From positions 1 through 5,560 of the forward strand of contig CAMHBE010000156.1 of NCBI GenBank assembly GCA_946183095.1: a stretch of DNA of 5,560 nt. Direction: 5' to 3'. The notes under the pieces are model-generated. The model ran no database searches. It saw nothing but the letters and a program-made list of their open reading frames with translations, and was not told where the DNA came from. The position numbers and the translations under genes are program-made. Source of the stretch: an uncultured Clostridia bacterium (GTDB taxonomy: Bacteria > Bacillota > Clostridia > Oscillospirales > Ruminococcaceae). Shown one piece after another: positions 1-5,112 of the stretch (positions are counted from its first letter, which is position 1; each line of letters begins with the position of its first letter).

Positions 1-72
1 GTTTCCCTCTCTATCAAGGCACTTCTCGAAGAAGGCTCCGACGACGAGGAAGACGCACAGGAAGAAGAATAA
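1..72 (+). CDS. C-terminal end of an S1 RNA-binding domain protein (partial)
   Basis: The frame starting at base 1 is open for 23 codons and stops at TAA (70-72). It begins VSLSIKALLEE, which resembles the last strand and helix of an S1 (OB-fold) RNA-binding domain, where (R/K)(I/V)SLSIKAL is typical. An acidic tail (GSDDEEDAQEEE) follows. Such an ending is common in ribosomal protein S1-like proteins of Firmicutes, including the IspH-S1 fusions of clostridia, which act on the 30S subunit. Only the end is visible, so S1 itself, an IspH-S1 fusion and another S1-domain protein cannot be told apart. The hairpin 11 bases downstream ends the transcript. Confidence 0.6.
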   Translation, partial: VSLSIKALLEEGSDDEEDAQEEE

Positions 73-83
73 TTTAAAAAACG

Positions 84-114
84 CTCCCGGTTCCGATCTG
101 AACCGGGAGTTTTT
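84..114. terminator. Bidirectional intrinsic terminator between two convergent genes
   Basis: A perfect 10-bp stem CTCCCGGTTC (84-93) / GAACCGGGAG (100-109) with a 6-nt loop is followed by five T's (110-114), giving a strong rightward terminator for the S1-type gene. A run of six A's lies just left of the stem (76-81), so the minus-strand transcript of the FliD-like gene, which stops at 130, also gets a U tract here. It very likely serves both genes. Confidence 0.9.
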
Positions 115-129
115 ATATATAGCGATAAC

Positions 130-858
130 TCAGTATTTCTTGTTGAAGAACGCGCCGCTGAATGCGGAAGTGGGCGTAGTCCTTGCGCCGAAAGTGCTGT
201 CGTACAGGTTAGCGCTCTTGCTCGCGGTAACTGCCGCGGTCGTGCCAACACTGTCCGCTTCTTCTTCAATGAGTGTGGCGAAAGACGACTTTGCGCCGAA
301 CACATTGCGGATATCCCTGACGGAAGCCTTGCCGAATGTCTCCTTGTCGATGCTGAGCGTGCCGTCTTTCTCGTTTACGCTGACACCTACTTCAGCGAGA
401 GCGTTTGAGAATGTGCGGACCTTATCCGTGAAGAATGAAGCCTTTTTCGCTATGGAGCTGCCGGCGGAGTTCTTTATTGCCGAATAAACGTCGTTGTAGC
501 CCTTGACGAACTCCTCTGCCGCGTCATACGCCTTGTCGTAGTCGAGCTCGTCCTTCTTGAGCAGTTCCGCAAGGTCGTCTATGCTGCCGCTTATCGAGTC
601 CATGCCCGCGTTGTATTTGCTGCCCTTTGCGGTAAATTCGGACGCTTTTGTTCTTCCGGCAGTTTTCGTGAGACTTGCAAAGTCGGTGATACCGGATTCT
701 TCGAGGTCATTTTTTGTTTCATCATACAGTGAGCTGTATTTGCTCGACATGAGCTTATACTTGCTCGCGGAACTTACCGACGAACGTTTGAATCCGCTGC
801 TTCTGCCGAGATAGCGGTTTGCGGACGAATAGTGACTGTGGAGCCTGAATGTTTTCAT
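130..858 (-). CDS. FliD-like (flagellar cap C-terminal domain-like) protein, 242 aa
   Basis: I chose the ATG at 858 because GGAGGG (867-872) sits 8 nt before it. The same frame is open further upstream to 915, but that would start inside the promoter. The protein has no signal peptide and no membrane segment. Residues 1-45 are rich in Ser, Tyr and basic residues. Residues 80-200 resemble the FliD C-terminal domain: an amphipathic stretch with AAEEFVKGYNDVYSAIKN (113-130), then ALAEVGVSVNEKDGTLSID (153-171), matching the FliD pattern of L-x-x-(L/V)-G-(I/V)-x-dG-x-L-x-(I/L)-D. The last 40 residues are low-complexity Ser/Thr/Ala. FliD caps the flagellar filament and is usually 400-700 residues, so this is either a shortened relative or a different protein using the same fold. 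A sigma-28-like promoter upstream supports a link to motility. The exact function is unknown. Confidence 0.75.
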   Translation of the reverse strand: MKTFRLHSHYSSANRYLGRSSGFKRSSVSSASKYKLMSSKYSSLYDETKNDLEESGITDFASLTKTAGRTKASEFTAKGSKYNAGMDSISGSIDDLAELLKKDELDYDKAYDAAEEFVKGYNDVYSAIKNSAGSSIAKKASFFTDKVRTFSNALAEVGVSVNEKDGTLSIDKETFGKASVRDIRNVFGAKSSFATLIEEEADSVGTTAAVTASKSANLYDSTFGARTTPTSAFSGAFFNKKY

Positions 859-995
859 GCCGTATTCCCTCCGTTTCTGAAAACTCTGTACATCATATCG
901 TCTGCGTTCTCCCAAACTTTAGTGTTTTTTCCGATTTTTGTGCAGCCTGCACAAAACCATGCGCTCCCTCCGACAAAAAAAGCCGCCGCTGCCAT
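855..995 (-). CDS. Possible 46-aa small membrane protein overlapping the FliD-like start
   Basis: An ATG at 995 opens 46 codons ending at TGA (855-857), which overlaps the ATG of the FliD-like gene as ATGA, a usual arrangement for translational coupling. AAGGG lies about 9 nt upstream of the ATG. The N-terminal half (MAAAAFFVGGSAWFCAG) is hydrophobic and could span the membrane. The rest is polar, ending near MMYRVFRNGGNTA. Against it: the sigma-28-type promoter and the 21-bp palindrome lie inside the frame, and there is no convincing promoter ahead of it. I do not recognise the protein. It may be a chance open frame. Confidence 0.3.
   Translation of the reverse strand: MAAAAFFVGGSAWFCAGCTKIGKNTKVWENADDMMYRVFRNGGNTA
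895..921 (-). promoter_or_regulatory. Sigma-28/SigD-type promoter for the FliD-like gene
   Basis: Read on the minus strand there is TAAA (918-921), exactly 15 nt, then GACGATAT (895-902). The SigD/FliA consensus is TAAA-N15-GCCGATAT, so only one of 12 positions differs and the spacing is exact. The start point would be near 888, giving a leader of about 30 nt with the GGAGGG ribosome site in it. The assignment is strengthened by the flagellar-type product it would drive. Confidence 0.65.
936..956. repeat. Perfect 21-bp palindrome, probable regulator binding site
   Basis: Arms TTTTGTGCAG (936-945) and CTGCACAAAA (947-956) flank a single central base (946). With one unpaired base in the middle it cannot form a normal RNA hairpin loop, so a dimeric DNA-binding protein is the more likely reader. 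It is centred about 58 bp upstream of the predicted start of the sigma-28-type promoter, a usual place for an activator. The protein that binds it is not identifiable from this window. Confidence 0.6.
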
Positions 996-1007
996 GAGCG
1001 AAAGCCC

Positions 1008-1036
1008 TTGACAACGGCGTGAAACCGTGATATAAT
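1008..1036 (+). promoter_or_regulatory. Consensus sigma-A promoter for a short RNA
   Basis: TTGACA (1008-1013), 17 bp, TATAAT (1031-1036): every base of both boxes matches the vegetative consensus and the spacing is ideal. The start point should be near 1043. No long rightward gene follows; the transcript would meet the hairpin at 1088-1137 after about 95 nt. Such a strong promoter driving so short a unit suggests that the RNA itself is the product. Confidence 0.85.
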
Positions 1037-1057
1037 AATAATTGCAAAGGGGCAAAG

Positions 1058-1096
1058 ATGTTTGCTCCCGGAGCAGTGTTAATGATTAAAGAGTAA
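1058..1096 (+). CDS. Possible 12-aa peptide within the short RNA
   Basis: ATG at 1058 is preceded by AAGGGG (1047-1052, 5 nt spacing) and encodes MFAPGAVLMIKE before TAA (1094-1096). The stop falls in the left arm of the terminator hairpin. Translation seems possible, but so short a frame is weak evidence by itself. It may be fortuitous or simply keep ribosomes on the RNA. Confidence 0.25.
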   Translation: MFAPGAVLMIKE

Positions 1097-1137
1097 CCAC
1101 CGGCACTGGACGAAAGCACGGTGGTTAGCTCTTTTTA
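1088..1137. terminator. Shared bidirectional terminator of two convergent short transcripts
   Basis: TAACCACCG (1094-1102) pairs with CGGTGGTTA (1119-1127). The stem continues as AAAGAG (1088-1093) with CTCTTT (1129-1134), leaving one bulged base (1128), about 15 bp in all with a 16-nt apical region. The rightward side is followed by a clear T tract (1131-1140). The leftward side has only TTTAAT, a weaker tract. The stop codon of the leftward ORF (1135-1137) abuts the stem. Confidence 0.8.
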
Positions 1138-1260
1138 TTTGCGTTCAGAAAATATCCGTTCGCTGAGAAGAACCAACAATGCTCCGATCTGCGAAGCATT
1201 GAGCATTACTATATGTATTCCTTCGCCGATGAGCTGAAGCAATACTATAAAGTCACTCAC
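1135..1260 (-). CDS. Small hydrophobic protein, 41 aa, candidate type I toxin
   Basis: The start is GTG at 1260, set by AAAGGAGGG (1269-1277), a near-perfect Shine-Dalgarno at normal spacing. The stop is TAA (1135-1137). The product starts MSDFIVLLQLIGEG and is hydrophobic through roughly residue 32 (IHIVMLNASQIGALLVLL at 16-33), ending with a charged tail (SERIFSERK). That fits a single membrane segment or a membrane-bound amphipathic helix, with E14 and H17 breaking the hydrophobic run. The gene has its own extended -10 promoter, a leader of about 140 nt and a shared terminator with a convergent short RNA, as type I toxins of the Fst and TxpA groups do. I do not recognise the sequence as a named family, so the toxin role is inference; a small regulatory membrane protein is the alternative. 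Confidence 0.65.
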   Translation of the reverse strand: MSDFIVLLQLIGEGIHIVMLNASQIGALLVLLSERIFSERK

Positions 1261-1401
1261 ACTTATCGCCCTCCTTTGCACAGTCTGGGATAAACAGCCG
1301 TCTGTCCCGAAACTGCCCCGAGAGCGATATGCACCTTTCCCACGCGGAGAAAAATGCCGACCACCTTTGCTTTACCCTGCGCAATGTTATCACAGGTTTA
1401 C
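1261..1401 (-). promoter_or_regulatory. Long, probably structured leader of the small hydrophobic gene
   Basis: The predicted start near 1401 and the GTG at 1260 leave about 140 nt of leader, long for a 41-codon gene. Just upstream of the Shine-Dalgarno, an interrupted stem can form between 1281 and 1315: CAGT/ACTG, GGG/CCC and ACAG/CTGT nested around the loop CCGT. GCAAAGG occurs both in the ribosome site and again about 90 nt upstream (1364-1370 on the complement). Type I toxin mRNAs often have such leaders that restrain translation; that role is inferred. Confidence 0.45.
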
Positions 1402-1407
1402 TGTCAT

Positions 1408-1436
1408 ATTATAGCACATACTGCCGGAAATTGCAA
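1408..1436 (-). promoter_or_regulatory. Extended -10 promoter of the small hydrophobic gene
   Basis: On the minus strand, TTGCAA (1431-1436), 17 bp, TATAAT (1408-1413), with TGC directly before the -10 box giving an extended TGn motif. The start point should be near 1401. It lies just beyond the clpB terminator, so the small gene is an independent transcription unit rather than a clpB tail. Confidence 0.8.
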
Positions 1437-1450
1437 GCATCAAAGCAGAA

Positions 1451-1486
1451 AATGACCGCCTGCCCACTGACGGACAAGCGGTCATT
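1451..1486 (-). terminator. Intrinsic terminator after clpB
   Basis: AATGACCGCCTGCCC (1451-1465) and GGACAAGCGGTCATT (1472-1486) form a 15-bp stem with two G-U pairs when read as the minus-strand RNA, with loop GTCAGT. It begins 4 bases after the clpB stop (1490-1492). The minus-strand tail (TTCTGCTTT) is only moderately U-rich, but the stem is very stable. Confidence 0.85.
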
Positions 1487-1489
1487 GTT

Positions 1490-3547
1490 TTATTTCGTGT
1501 TCATTATCAGTTTCAGCTCATCGCCGTCGCAGTCCACCGTTACCCTGTCGCCGGGCGCGAGCTTATCCGCGATTATCGCTCTTGCTATAAGCGTTTCGAG
1601 TTTGTGCTGGATGAAGCGTTTCAGCGGTCTTGCACCGTAAACAGGGTCGTAGCCGTTATCTATGATGAACTCTTTCGCCTTGTCCGTAAGTTCGAGGGTG
1701 AGCTGCTTGTCTTCAAGGCGCTTGCCAAGCCCTGCCACCATAAGGTCAACTATCCCGCCTATCTCGTTCTTTGTCAGCGGCTTGTAGTAAACTATCTCGT
1801 CGAGCCTGTTGAGGAATTCCGGACGGAAAGACTGTTTCAGCAGCGCATCCACCTGCTGTCTCGCTTCATCGGATATCTCGCCCTGCTCCGTGATGCCTTC
1901 GAGGATGTAAGGACTGCCGAGGTTGGATGTAAGGATGATTATGGTGTTCTTGAAATCCACCGTCCTGCCCTGACTGTCGGTTATCCTGCCGTCGTCGAGA
2001 ACTTGCAGGAGAATGTTGAACACATCCGGGTGCGCCTTTTCGATCTCATCAAAGAGGACTACCGCATACGGCTTGCGGCGTACAGCTTCGGTAAGCTGAC
2101 CGCCCTCGTCATATCCCACATATCCGGGAGGTGCTCCGATAAGGCGGGACACGCTGAACTTCTCCATATACTCGCTCATGTCGATGCGGACTATGCCGTT
2201 CTCGTCGTCGAACAGCGCTTCGGAGAGTGCTTTTGCAAGCTCTGTCTTGCCCACGCCGGTAGGTCCCAGAAAGAGGAACGAGCCCAGCGGTCTGTTCGGG
2301 TCCTGTATCCCCGCGCGGGAACGGATTATCGCCTCGCTTACTTTCTGCACGGCTTCGTCCTGTCCGATAACTCTCTTGTGCAGTATGCCCTCCATGTTGA
2401 GCAGTTTCTCGCGTTCGCCCTCCATGAGTTTTGATACGGGTATGCCTGTCCAGCGGCAGATGATACGCGCTATCTCCTCTTCCGTCACCGCGTCGCGCAG
2501 CAGTGTGTTCGCCTTGCCTTTTTCGGCGGACTGCTCGGCTTCTTCGAGCTTTTTCTTCAAAGCGGGCAGAGTACCGTATTCAAGCTCGGCAGCCTTGTTG
2601 AGGTCGTACTTGCGCTTTGCGGTCTCGATATCCGCAGTCACCTGCTCTATCTGCTTTCTGATATCCTGCACGGCGGTTATGGAGTTCTTTTCATTCTCCC
2701 ACTTTGCCTTCATTTCCTTGAACTTTTCGCGCATATCCGAAAGCTCTCTGCGGATATCTTCGAGGTGCTCCTGCGAGAGCTTGTCGTTTTCCTTTTTCAG
2801 CGCGGCTTCTTCTATCTCGTGCTGCATTATTTTTCTTGAAAGTTCATCGAGTTCCGAAGGCATCGACTCCATTTCGGTCTTGATCAGCGCGCAGGCCTCG
2901 TCCACAAGGTCTATCGCCTTATCGGGCAGGAAACGGTCGCTGATATAGCGGTTGGAGAGCGTAGCCGCGGCGATAAGCGCGTTGTCGTGTATCTTCACGC
3001 CGTGGAACACCTCGTAGCGTTCTTTAAGTCCGCGCAGTATGGATATGGTGTCCTCAACGGTGGGTTCGCCGACGAGCACGGGCTGGAAACGTCTTTCGAG
3101 CGCCGCATCCTTCTCGATGTACTGTCTGTACTCGTTCAGGGTGGTAGCGCCTATGCAGTGCAGTTCACCGCGGGCGAGCATGGGCTTTAAGATGTTGCCC
3201 GCGTCCATTGCGCCGTCGGTCTTGCCCGCGCCGACGATAAGATGCAGTTCGTCTATGAAAAGGATTATCTGACCGTCGGATTTTTTTATTTCCTGCAATA
3301 CGGATTTCAGACGTTCCTCAAACTCGCCGCGGTACTTTGCGCCGGCGACGAGCGCGCCCATATCGAGGGAGAAGATGCTGCGGTCTTTCAGGCTGTTCGG
3401 AACATCGCCGCTTACGATACGGATAGCAAGACCCTCGGCAATAGCGGTCTTGCCGACGCCGGGTTCGCCTATAAGCACGGGATTGTTCTTGCTCTTGCGG
3501 GAAAGTATGCGGATAACGTTGCGTATCTCGCTGTCACGCCCGATCAC
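1490..3547 (-). CDS. clpB: ClpB lacking the N domain: both AAA+ modules and middle domain (C-terminal part of split clpB)
   Basis: Starting at GTG 3547 this frame gives 685 residues. Visible motifs: Walker A GEPGVGKT (27-34), pore loop AKYRGE (70-75), Walker B ILFIDE (95-100), arginine-finger region ERRF (151-154), a charged coiled-coil middle domain (about 225-345), second Walker A GPTGVGKT (428-435), second pore loop GYVGYDEGG (475-483), Walker B VVLFDE (496-501) and sensor-2 GAR (638-640). All catalytic residues look intact. The frame is open upstream only to the deletion and includes ARQNKLDP before the GTG. No Shine-Dalgarno precedes the GTG, but it overlaps the TGA of the N-terminal part, so ribosomes finishing that part could restart here. 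As I recall, E. coli makes a short ClpB from an internal GTG at the equivalent Val in KLDPVIGRD. Such a form can still act as a disaggregase. Confidence 0.9.
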   Translation of the reverse strand: MIGRDSEIRNVIRILSRKSKNNPVLIGEPGVGKTAIAEGLAIRIVSGDVPNSLKDRSIFSLDMGALVAGAKYRGEFEERLKSVLQEIKKSDGQIILFIDELHLIVGAGKTDGAMDAGNILKPMLARGELHCIGATTLNEYRQYIEKDAALERRFQPVLVGEPTVEDTISILRGLKERYEVFHGVKIHDNALIAAATLSNRYISDRFLPDKAIDLVDEACALIKTEMESMPSELDELSRKIMQHEIEEAALKKENDKLSQEHLEDIRRELSDMREKFKEMKAKWENEKNSITAVQDIRKQIEQVTADIETAKRKYDLNKAAELEYGTLPALKKKLEEAEQSAEKGKANTLLRDAVTEEEIARIICRWTGIPVSKLMEGEREKLLNMEGILHKRVIGQDEAVQKVSEAIIRSRAGIQDPNRPLGSFLFLGPTGVGKTELAKALSEALFDDENGIVRIDMSEYMEKFSVSRLIGAPPGYVGYDEGGQLTEAVRRKPYAVVLFDEIEKAHPDVFNILLQVLDDGRITDSQGRTVDFKNTIIILTSNLGSPYILEGITEQGEISDEARQQVDALLKQSFRPEFLNRLDEIVYYKPLTKNEIGGIVDLMVAGLGKRLEDKQLTLELTDKAKEFIIDNGYDPVYGARPLKRFIQHKLETLIARAIIADKLAPGDRVTVDCDGDELKLIMNTK

Positions 3548-4065
3548 GGGGTCGAGCTTGTTCTGCCGTGCACGTCATAGGTGTCTTCGGGATTGTCGGT
3601 GGTGACACGGGTGTTGCCCCTGACGGTTTTCAGCGCTTCAAGGAATTTGCCTTTCGTGATGCCGAAAAGTTTTATTATATCGGCGGTCTTGTCCCTGCAT
3701 TTATCTATAAGACCGATGAACAGATGCTCGACGGAGATGTACTCGTCGCCCATGTGCTTTGCGGCATCCTCCGCCGCCGAGAGCGCCTTGTCGGTGTCGG
3801 CTGTGACATACACCTTGTCGGGGTCACGTCCGCTGCCGGTAACTTTCGGAAGTGCCGCAACGCACTCATCCGCCCTGTCACGCACCGCAGACGCGTCAAT
3901 GCCCATTTTGACGAGGAGCCCCGTTATCAGTCCGTTCTCGTCAGCAAGCAGCGCGTCCAGCAGATGCAGCTGATCTATCTGCTGGTTGGAGTTGCGGATA
4001 GCGATGTTCTGCGCCTCCTGTACAACTTCGAGTGATTTTTGTGTAAGTTTGTTAGTGTTCATCAT
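3544..4065 (-). CDS. clpB: N-terminal (Clp-N) part of split clpB
   Basis: ATG at 4065 is chosen because GGGGG (4073-4077) lies 7 nt upstream; a second ATG follows immediately at 4062. The 173 residues hold two Clp-N repeats, around 7-60 ([25 protein letters not shown]) and 90-145 ([24 protein letters not shown]), which help ClpB engage substrates. ClpB sequence continues to NPEDTYDV (158-165). The last eight residues, HGRTSSTP, are out of frame and end at TGA (3544-3546). The open frame extends upstream to 4203, but that stretch is made of tandem repeats and has no ribosome site, so I leave it out. On its own this piece has no ATPase. Confidence 0.85.
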   Translation of the reverse strand: MMNTNKLTQKSLEVVQEAQNIAIRNSNQQIDQLHLLDALLADENGLITGLLVKMGIDASAVRDRADECVAALPKVTGSGRDPDKVYVTADTDKALSAAEDAAKHMGDEYISVEHLFIGLIDKCRDKTADIIKLFGITKGKFLEALKTVRGNTRVTTDNPEDTYDVHGRTSSTP

Positions 4066-4114
4066 AAGATTACCCCCTTGTATGAGAATGCCGCTGCCGG
4101 TCGGGACAGCGTTT

Positions 4115-4195
4115 ACGCGCCTGAGAAAAGAGACTGCGCATACGCACCTGAGGAAAGAGACTGCGCATACGCGCATGAGGAAGAGGCGCTGCCTC
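4115..4195. repeat. 27-bp tandem repeat, about three copies, upstream of clpB
   Basis: Copy 1 is 4115-4141, copy 2 is 4142-4168 with two differences, and copy 3 is 4169-4195 and more diverged. The core is ACGCGCCTGAG then AAAGAGACTGCGCAT. Junctions between copies form short hairpins, such as TGCGC-ATAC-GCGCA (4162-4175). The array ends about 50 bp before the clpB start and would lie in its 5' leader. The unit is a multiple of three and keeps frames open on both strands, but I see no sign that it is translated. Confidence 0.85.
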
Positions 4196-4214
4196 TCCCT
4201 CAAACTCCCTCACT

Positions 4215-4239
4215 GCTTCCTTTGTGCGACAAAGGAAGC
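4215..4239. repeat. Perfect 10-bp hairpin in the clpB upstream region
   Basis: GCTTCCTTTG (4215-4224) and CAAAGGAAGC (4230-4239) pair perfectly around TGCGA. Neither side has a T tract, so it is not a standard terminator for the gene at 4310-4954. Together with the tandem repeats it fills most of the 244-bp gap and may be part of a dispersed repeat element; copy number elsewhere cannot be judged from this window. Confidence 0.7.
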
Positions 4240-4309
4240 GAAAGCGCTGAGATCGTATATATTAAACAGCTGCTCTGAGATCTGTTGCCGTTCAGACCGC
4301 TTCATGTGA

Positions 4310-4954
4310 CTACGACGACTTGTGATATTCGAGATAGCGCTGTTCGGCAGCCTTTTGCGCAAGCTCCGGGTCTGCGGAATTTGCAAGATAAAGGTTGAGG
4401 ATATTGTCAAACATCGTGATGTACCGCGACAGTGCCGCCGCGATAGAATCGTCAGACAGCGGGTGCTGCGGGTCGCCGGGCGTCAGATCGAATGTTCGCG
4501 TGAACTTCCCGTCCTCATAAGAACAGTCGGGCGGTTTGCCGTAATTCGCGGTCTCAAGCCTCGTCCACAGCTTTGCGAAACTTCCGAAATCGTTCAGCAA
4601 TGAAGCGGACTGTGTGCGCAGTGCAGCGCGGAACTCCGCGATCTGCCGGTCATAAGCTCTGCAAAGCTCAACGGAATACTTTATCACCGGCTTGTATTTG
4701 TAGCGAAGTGCCGAGCGTACCGCAAACGCGCTTTCCGACGGACGCGGCATGATGCGGAACACCGTGCCGTCCATCAGCCGCTCGACCGCCGCGAAGATGT
4801 CGTTGATACGCTGTTCCGGCGTGACGTATGACACCGACTGCGCAAGTATCTTGTTGATGTACGCCGACCTGCTCATTCCCGCAAGATACGCCGCTCTGTC
4901 CACCGCTTCGACCACTTCATCGGACAGCACCAGACTATATACGCTCTTTCCCAT
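4310..4954 (-). CDS. Ribbon-helix-helix domain protein, 214 aa, function unknown
   Basis: ATG at 4954 is preceded by GAGGGT (4961-4966) at 6 nt. Residues 2-42 fit a CopG/Arc-type ribbon-helix-helix fold: strand SVYSLVLS, helix DEVVEAVDRAAYLAG, turn MSRS, helix AYINKILAQSV. Such domains dimerise and bind DNA through the strand. The remaining 170 residues are predicted helical with conserved-looking aromatic patches (RYKYKPVIKYSVELCRAY at 84-101, the FAKLW segment near 126-130) and match no family I recognise. Most CopG proteins are under 100 residues, so the C-terminal part presumably adds a ligand or partner function. The gene has its own strong promoter and is divergent from the toxin-antitoxin operon. 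No terminator is evident after the stop, so some readthrough into clpB is possible. Confidence 0.8.
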   Translation of the reverse strand: MGKSVYSLVLSDEVVEAVDRAAYLAGMSRSAYINKILAQSVSYVTPEQRINDIFAAVERLMDGTVFRIMPRPSESAFAVRSALRYKYKPVIKYSVELCRAYDRQIAEFRAALRTQSASLLNDFGSFAKLWTRLETANYGKPPDCSYEDGKFTRTFDLTPGDPQHPLSDDSIAAALSRYITMFDNILNLYLANSADPELAQKAAEQRYLEYHKSS

Positions 4955-4983
4955 TCGCTCACCCTCTTTCTTATTGCAATATC

Positions 4984-5012
4984 ATTGTAGCACATTTCAA
5001 ATAATTTGTCAA
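4984..5012 (-). promoter_or_regulatory. Sigma-A promoter of the ribbon-helix-helix gene
   Basis: On the minus strand, TTGACA (5007-5012), 17 bp, TACAAT (4984-4989), with TG one base before the -10 box (extended -10). The start near 4977 gives a leader of about 22 nt that contains the ribosome site. Its -35 box lies 71 bp from that of the divergent toxin-antitoxin promoter. Confidence 0.85.
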
Positions 5013-5083
5013 GAGGATTATATAATTTTTCTTGCGATTTATAGAAACATTTCCGGGAATTTGTGATTTTATGTCGGCGGGAC

Positions 5084-5112
5084 TTGACATATAGGTTTCG
5101 ATAATGTATAAT
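5084..5112 (+). promoter_or_regulatory. Consensus sigma-A promoter of the toxin-antitoxin operon
   Basis: TTGACA (5084-5089), 17 bp, TATAAT (5107-5112): a perfect match at ideal spacing, with start near 5119. Such a strong promoter fits an operon held down by its own antitoxin through the overlapping palindrome at 5111-5138. Confidence 0.88.

Larger units (their letters stand above)
1043..1137 (+). ncRNA. Short (about 95 nt) RNA, candidate type I antitoxin
   Basis: The ends are predicted from the consensus promoter upstream and the T-rich tract (1131-1140) after the hairpin. The RNA would hold a small palindrome, TGCTCC-C-GGAGCA (1063-1075), and a 15-bp terminator hairpin. It converges on the 41-codon hydrophobic gene on the other strand (1135-1260) and shares its terminator, so the two RNAs are complementary across that hairpin. 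In par of pAD1 the toxin mRNA and the antisense RNA II converge in just this way. The pairing and the antitoxin role are inferred from layout only. A 12-codon ORF lies within the RNA, so a leader-peptide role is not excluded. Confidence 0.6.
1490..4065 (-). pseudogene. clpB: clpB, ATP-dependent disaggregase ClpB, split by a frameshifting deletion
   Basis: This is the whole locus. The two parts together cover all ClpB domains in order: Clp-N, first AAA+, coiled-coil middle domain, second AAA+ and C-terminal small domain. ClpB forms a cytoplasmic hexamer that works with DnaK to pull proteins out of aggregates. The locus is 2576 nt, which is 2 more than a multiple of three. In relatives about 12 residues (typically ALKKYGRDLTEL-like) lie between TYD and ARQNKLDP; here only two bases remain between TATGAC and GCACGG, so 34 nt appear lost. 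Restoring them would give about 869 residues, the normal family length. No other defect is visible, so the loss is recent, tolerated, or an assembly error. If it is an error, the whole span is an intact clpB. No CIRCE or CtsR-like site is evident upstream. Confidence 0.85.

Noticed and set aside
140..814. Rightward open frames (140-487, 557-814) inside the FliD-like gene
   Set aside because: They are antisense to a gene with a good ribosome site and family resemblance, and their translations have no recognisable domain.
3544..3575. Programmed ribosomal frameshift in clpB
   Set aside because: No slippery heptamer or stimulatory structure is seen, and a conserved stretch of about 11 residues is missing, which a simple shift would not explain.
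1604..3580. Several long rightward open frames opposite clpB (for example 1604-2434 and 2178-2948)
   Set aside because: They are reverse-frame shadows of a clear ClpB sequence, a common effect of its codon bias; none has a convincing ribosome site.
4115..4195. CRISPR-like array
   Set aside because: The units are directly adjacent with no spacers and diverge along the array, so this is a plain tandem repeat.
4066..4203. N-terminal extension of clpB (46 residues with repeated VCAVSFLR)
   Set aside because: It is the translation of the 27-bp tandem repeats, has no ribosome site, and the family start fits the ATG at 4065 with GGGGG upstream.
4255..4290. Leftward -10-like TAATATATA as a clpB promoter
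   Set aside because: No acceptable -35 box at 16-18 bp; too weak to annotate.
4210..4305. Leftward 31-codon frame just after the ribbon-helix-helix gene
   Set aside because: No Shine-Dalgarno, and its second half is the translation of the perfect hairpin at 4215-4239, so it is probably repeat-derived noise.
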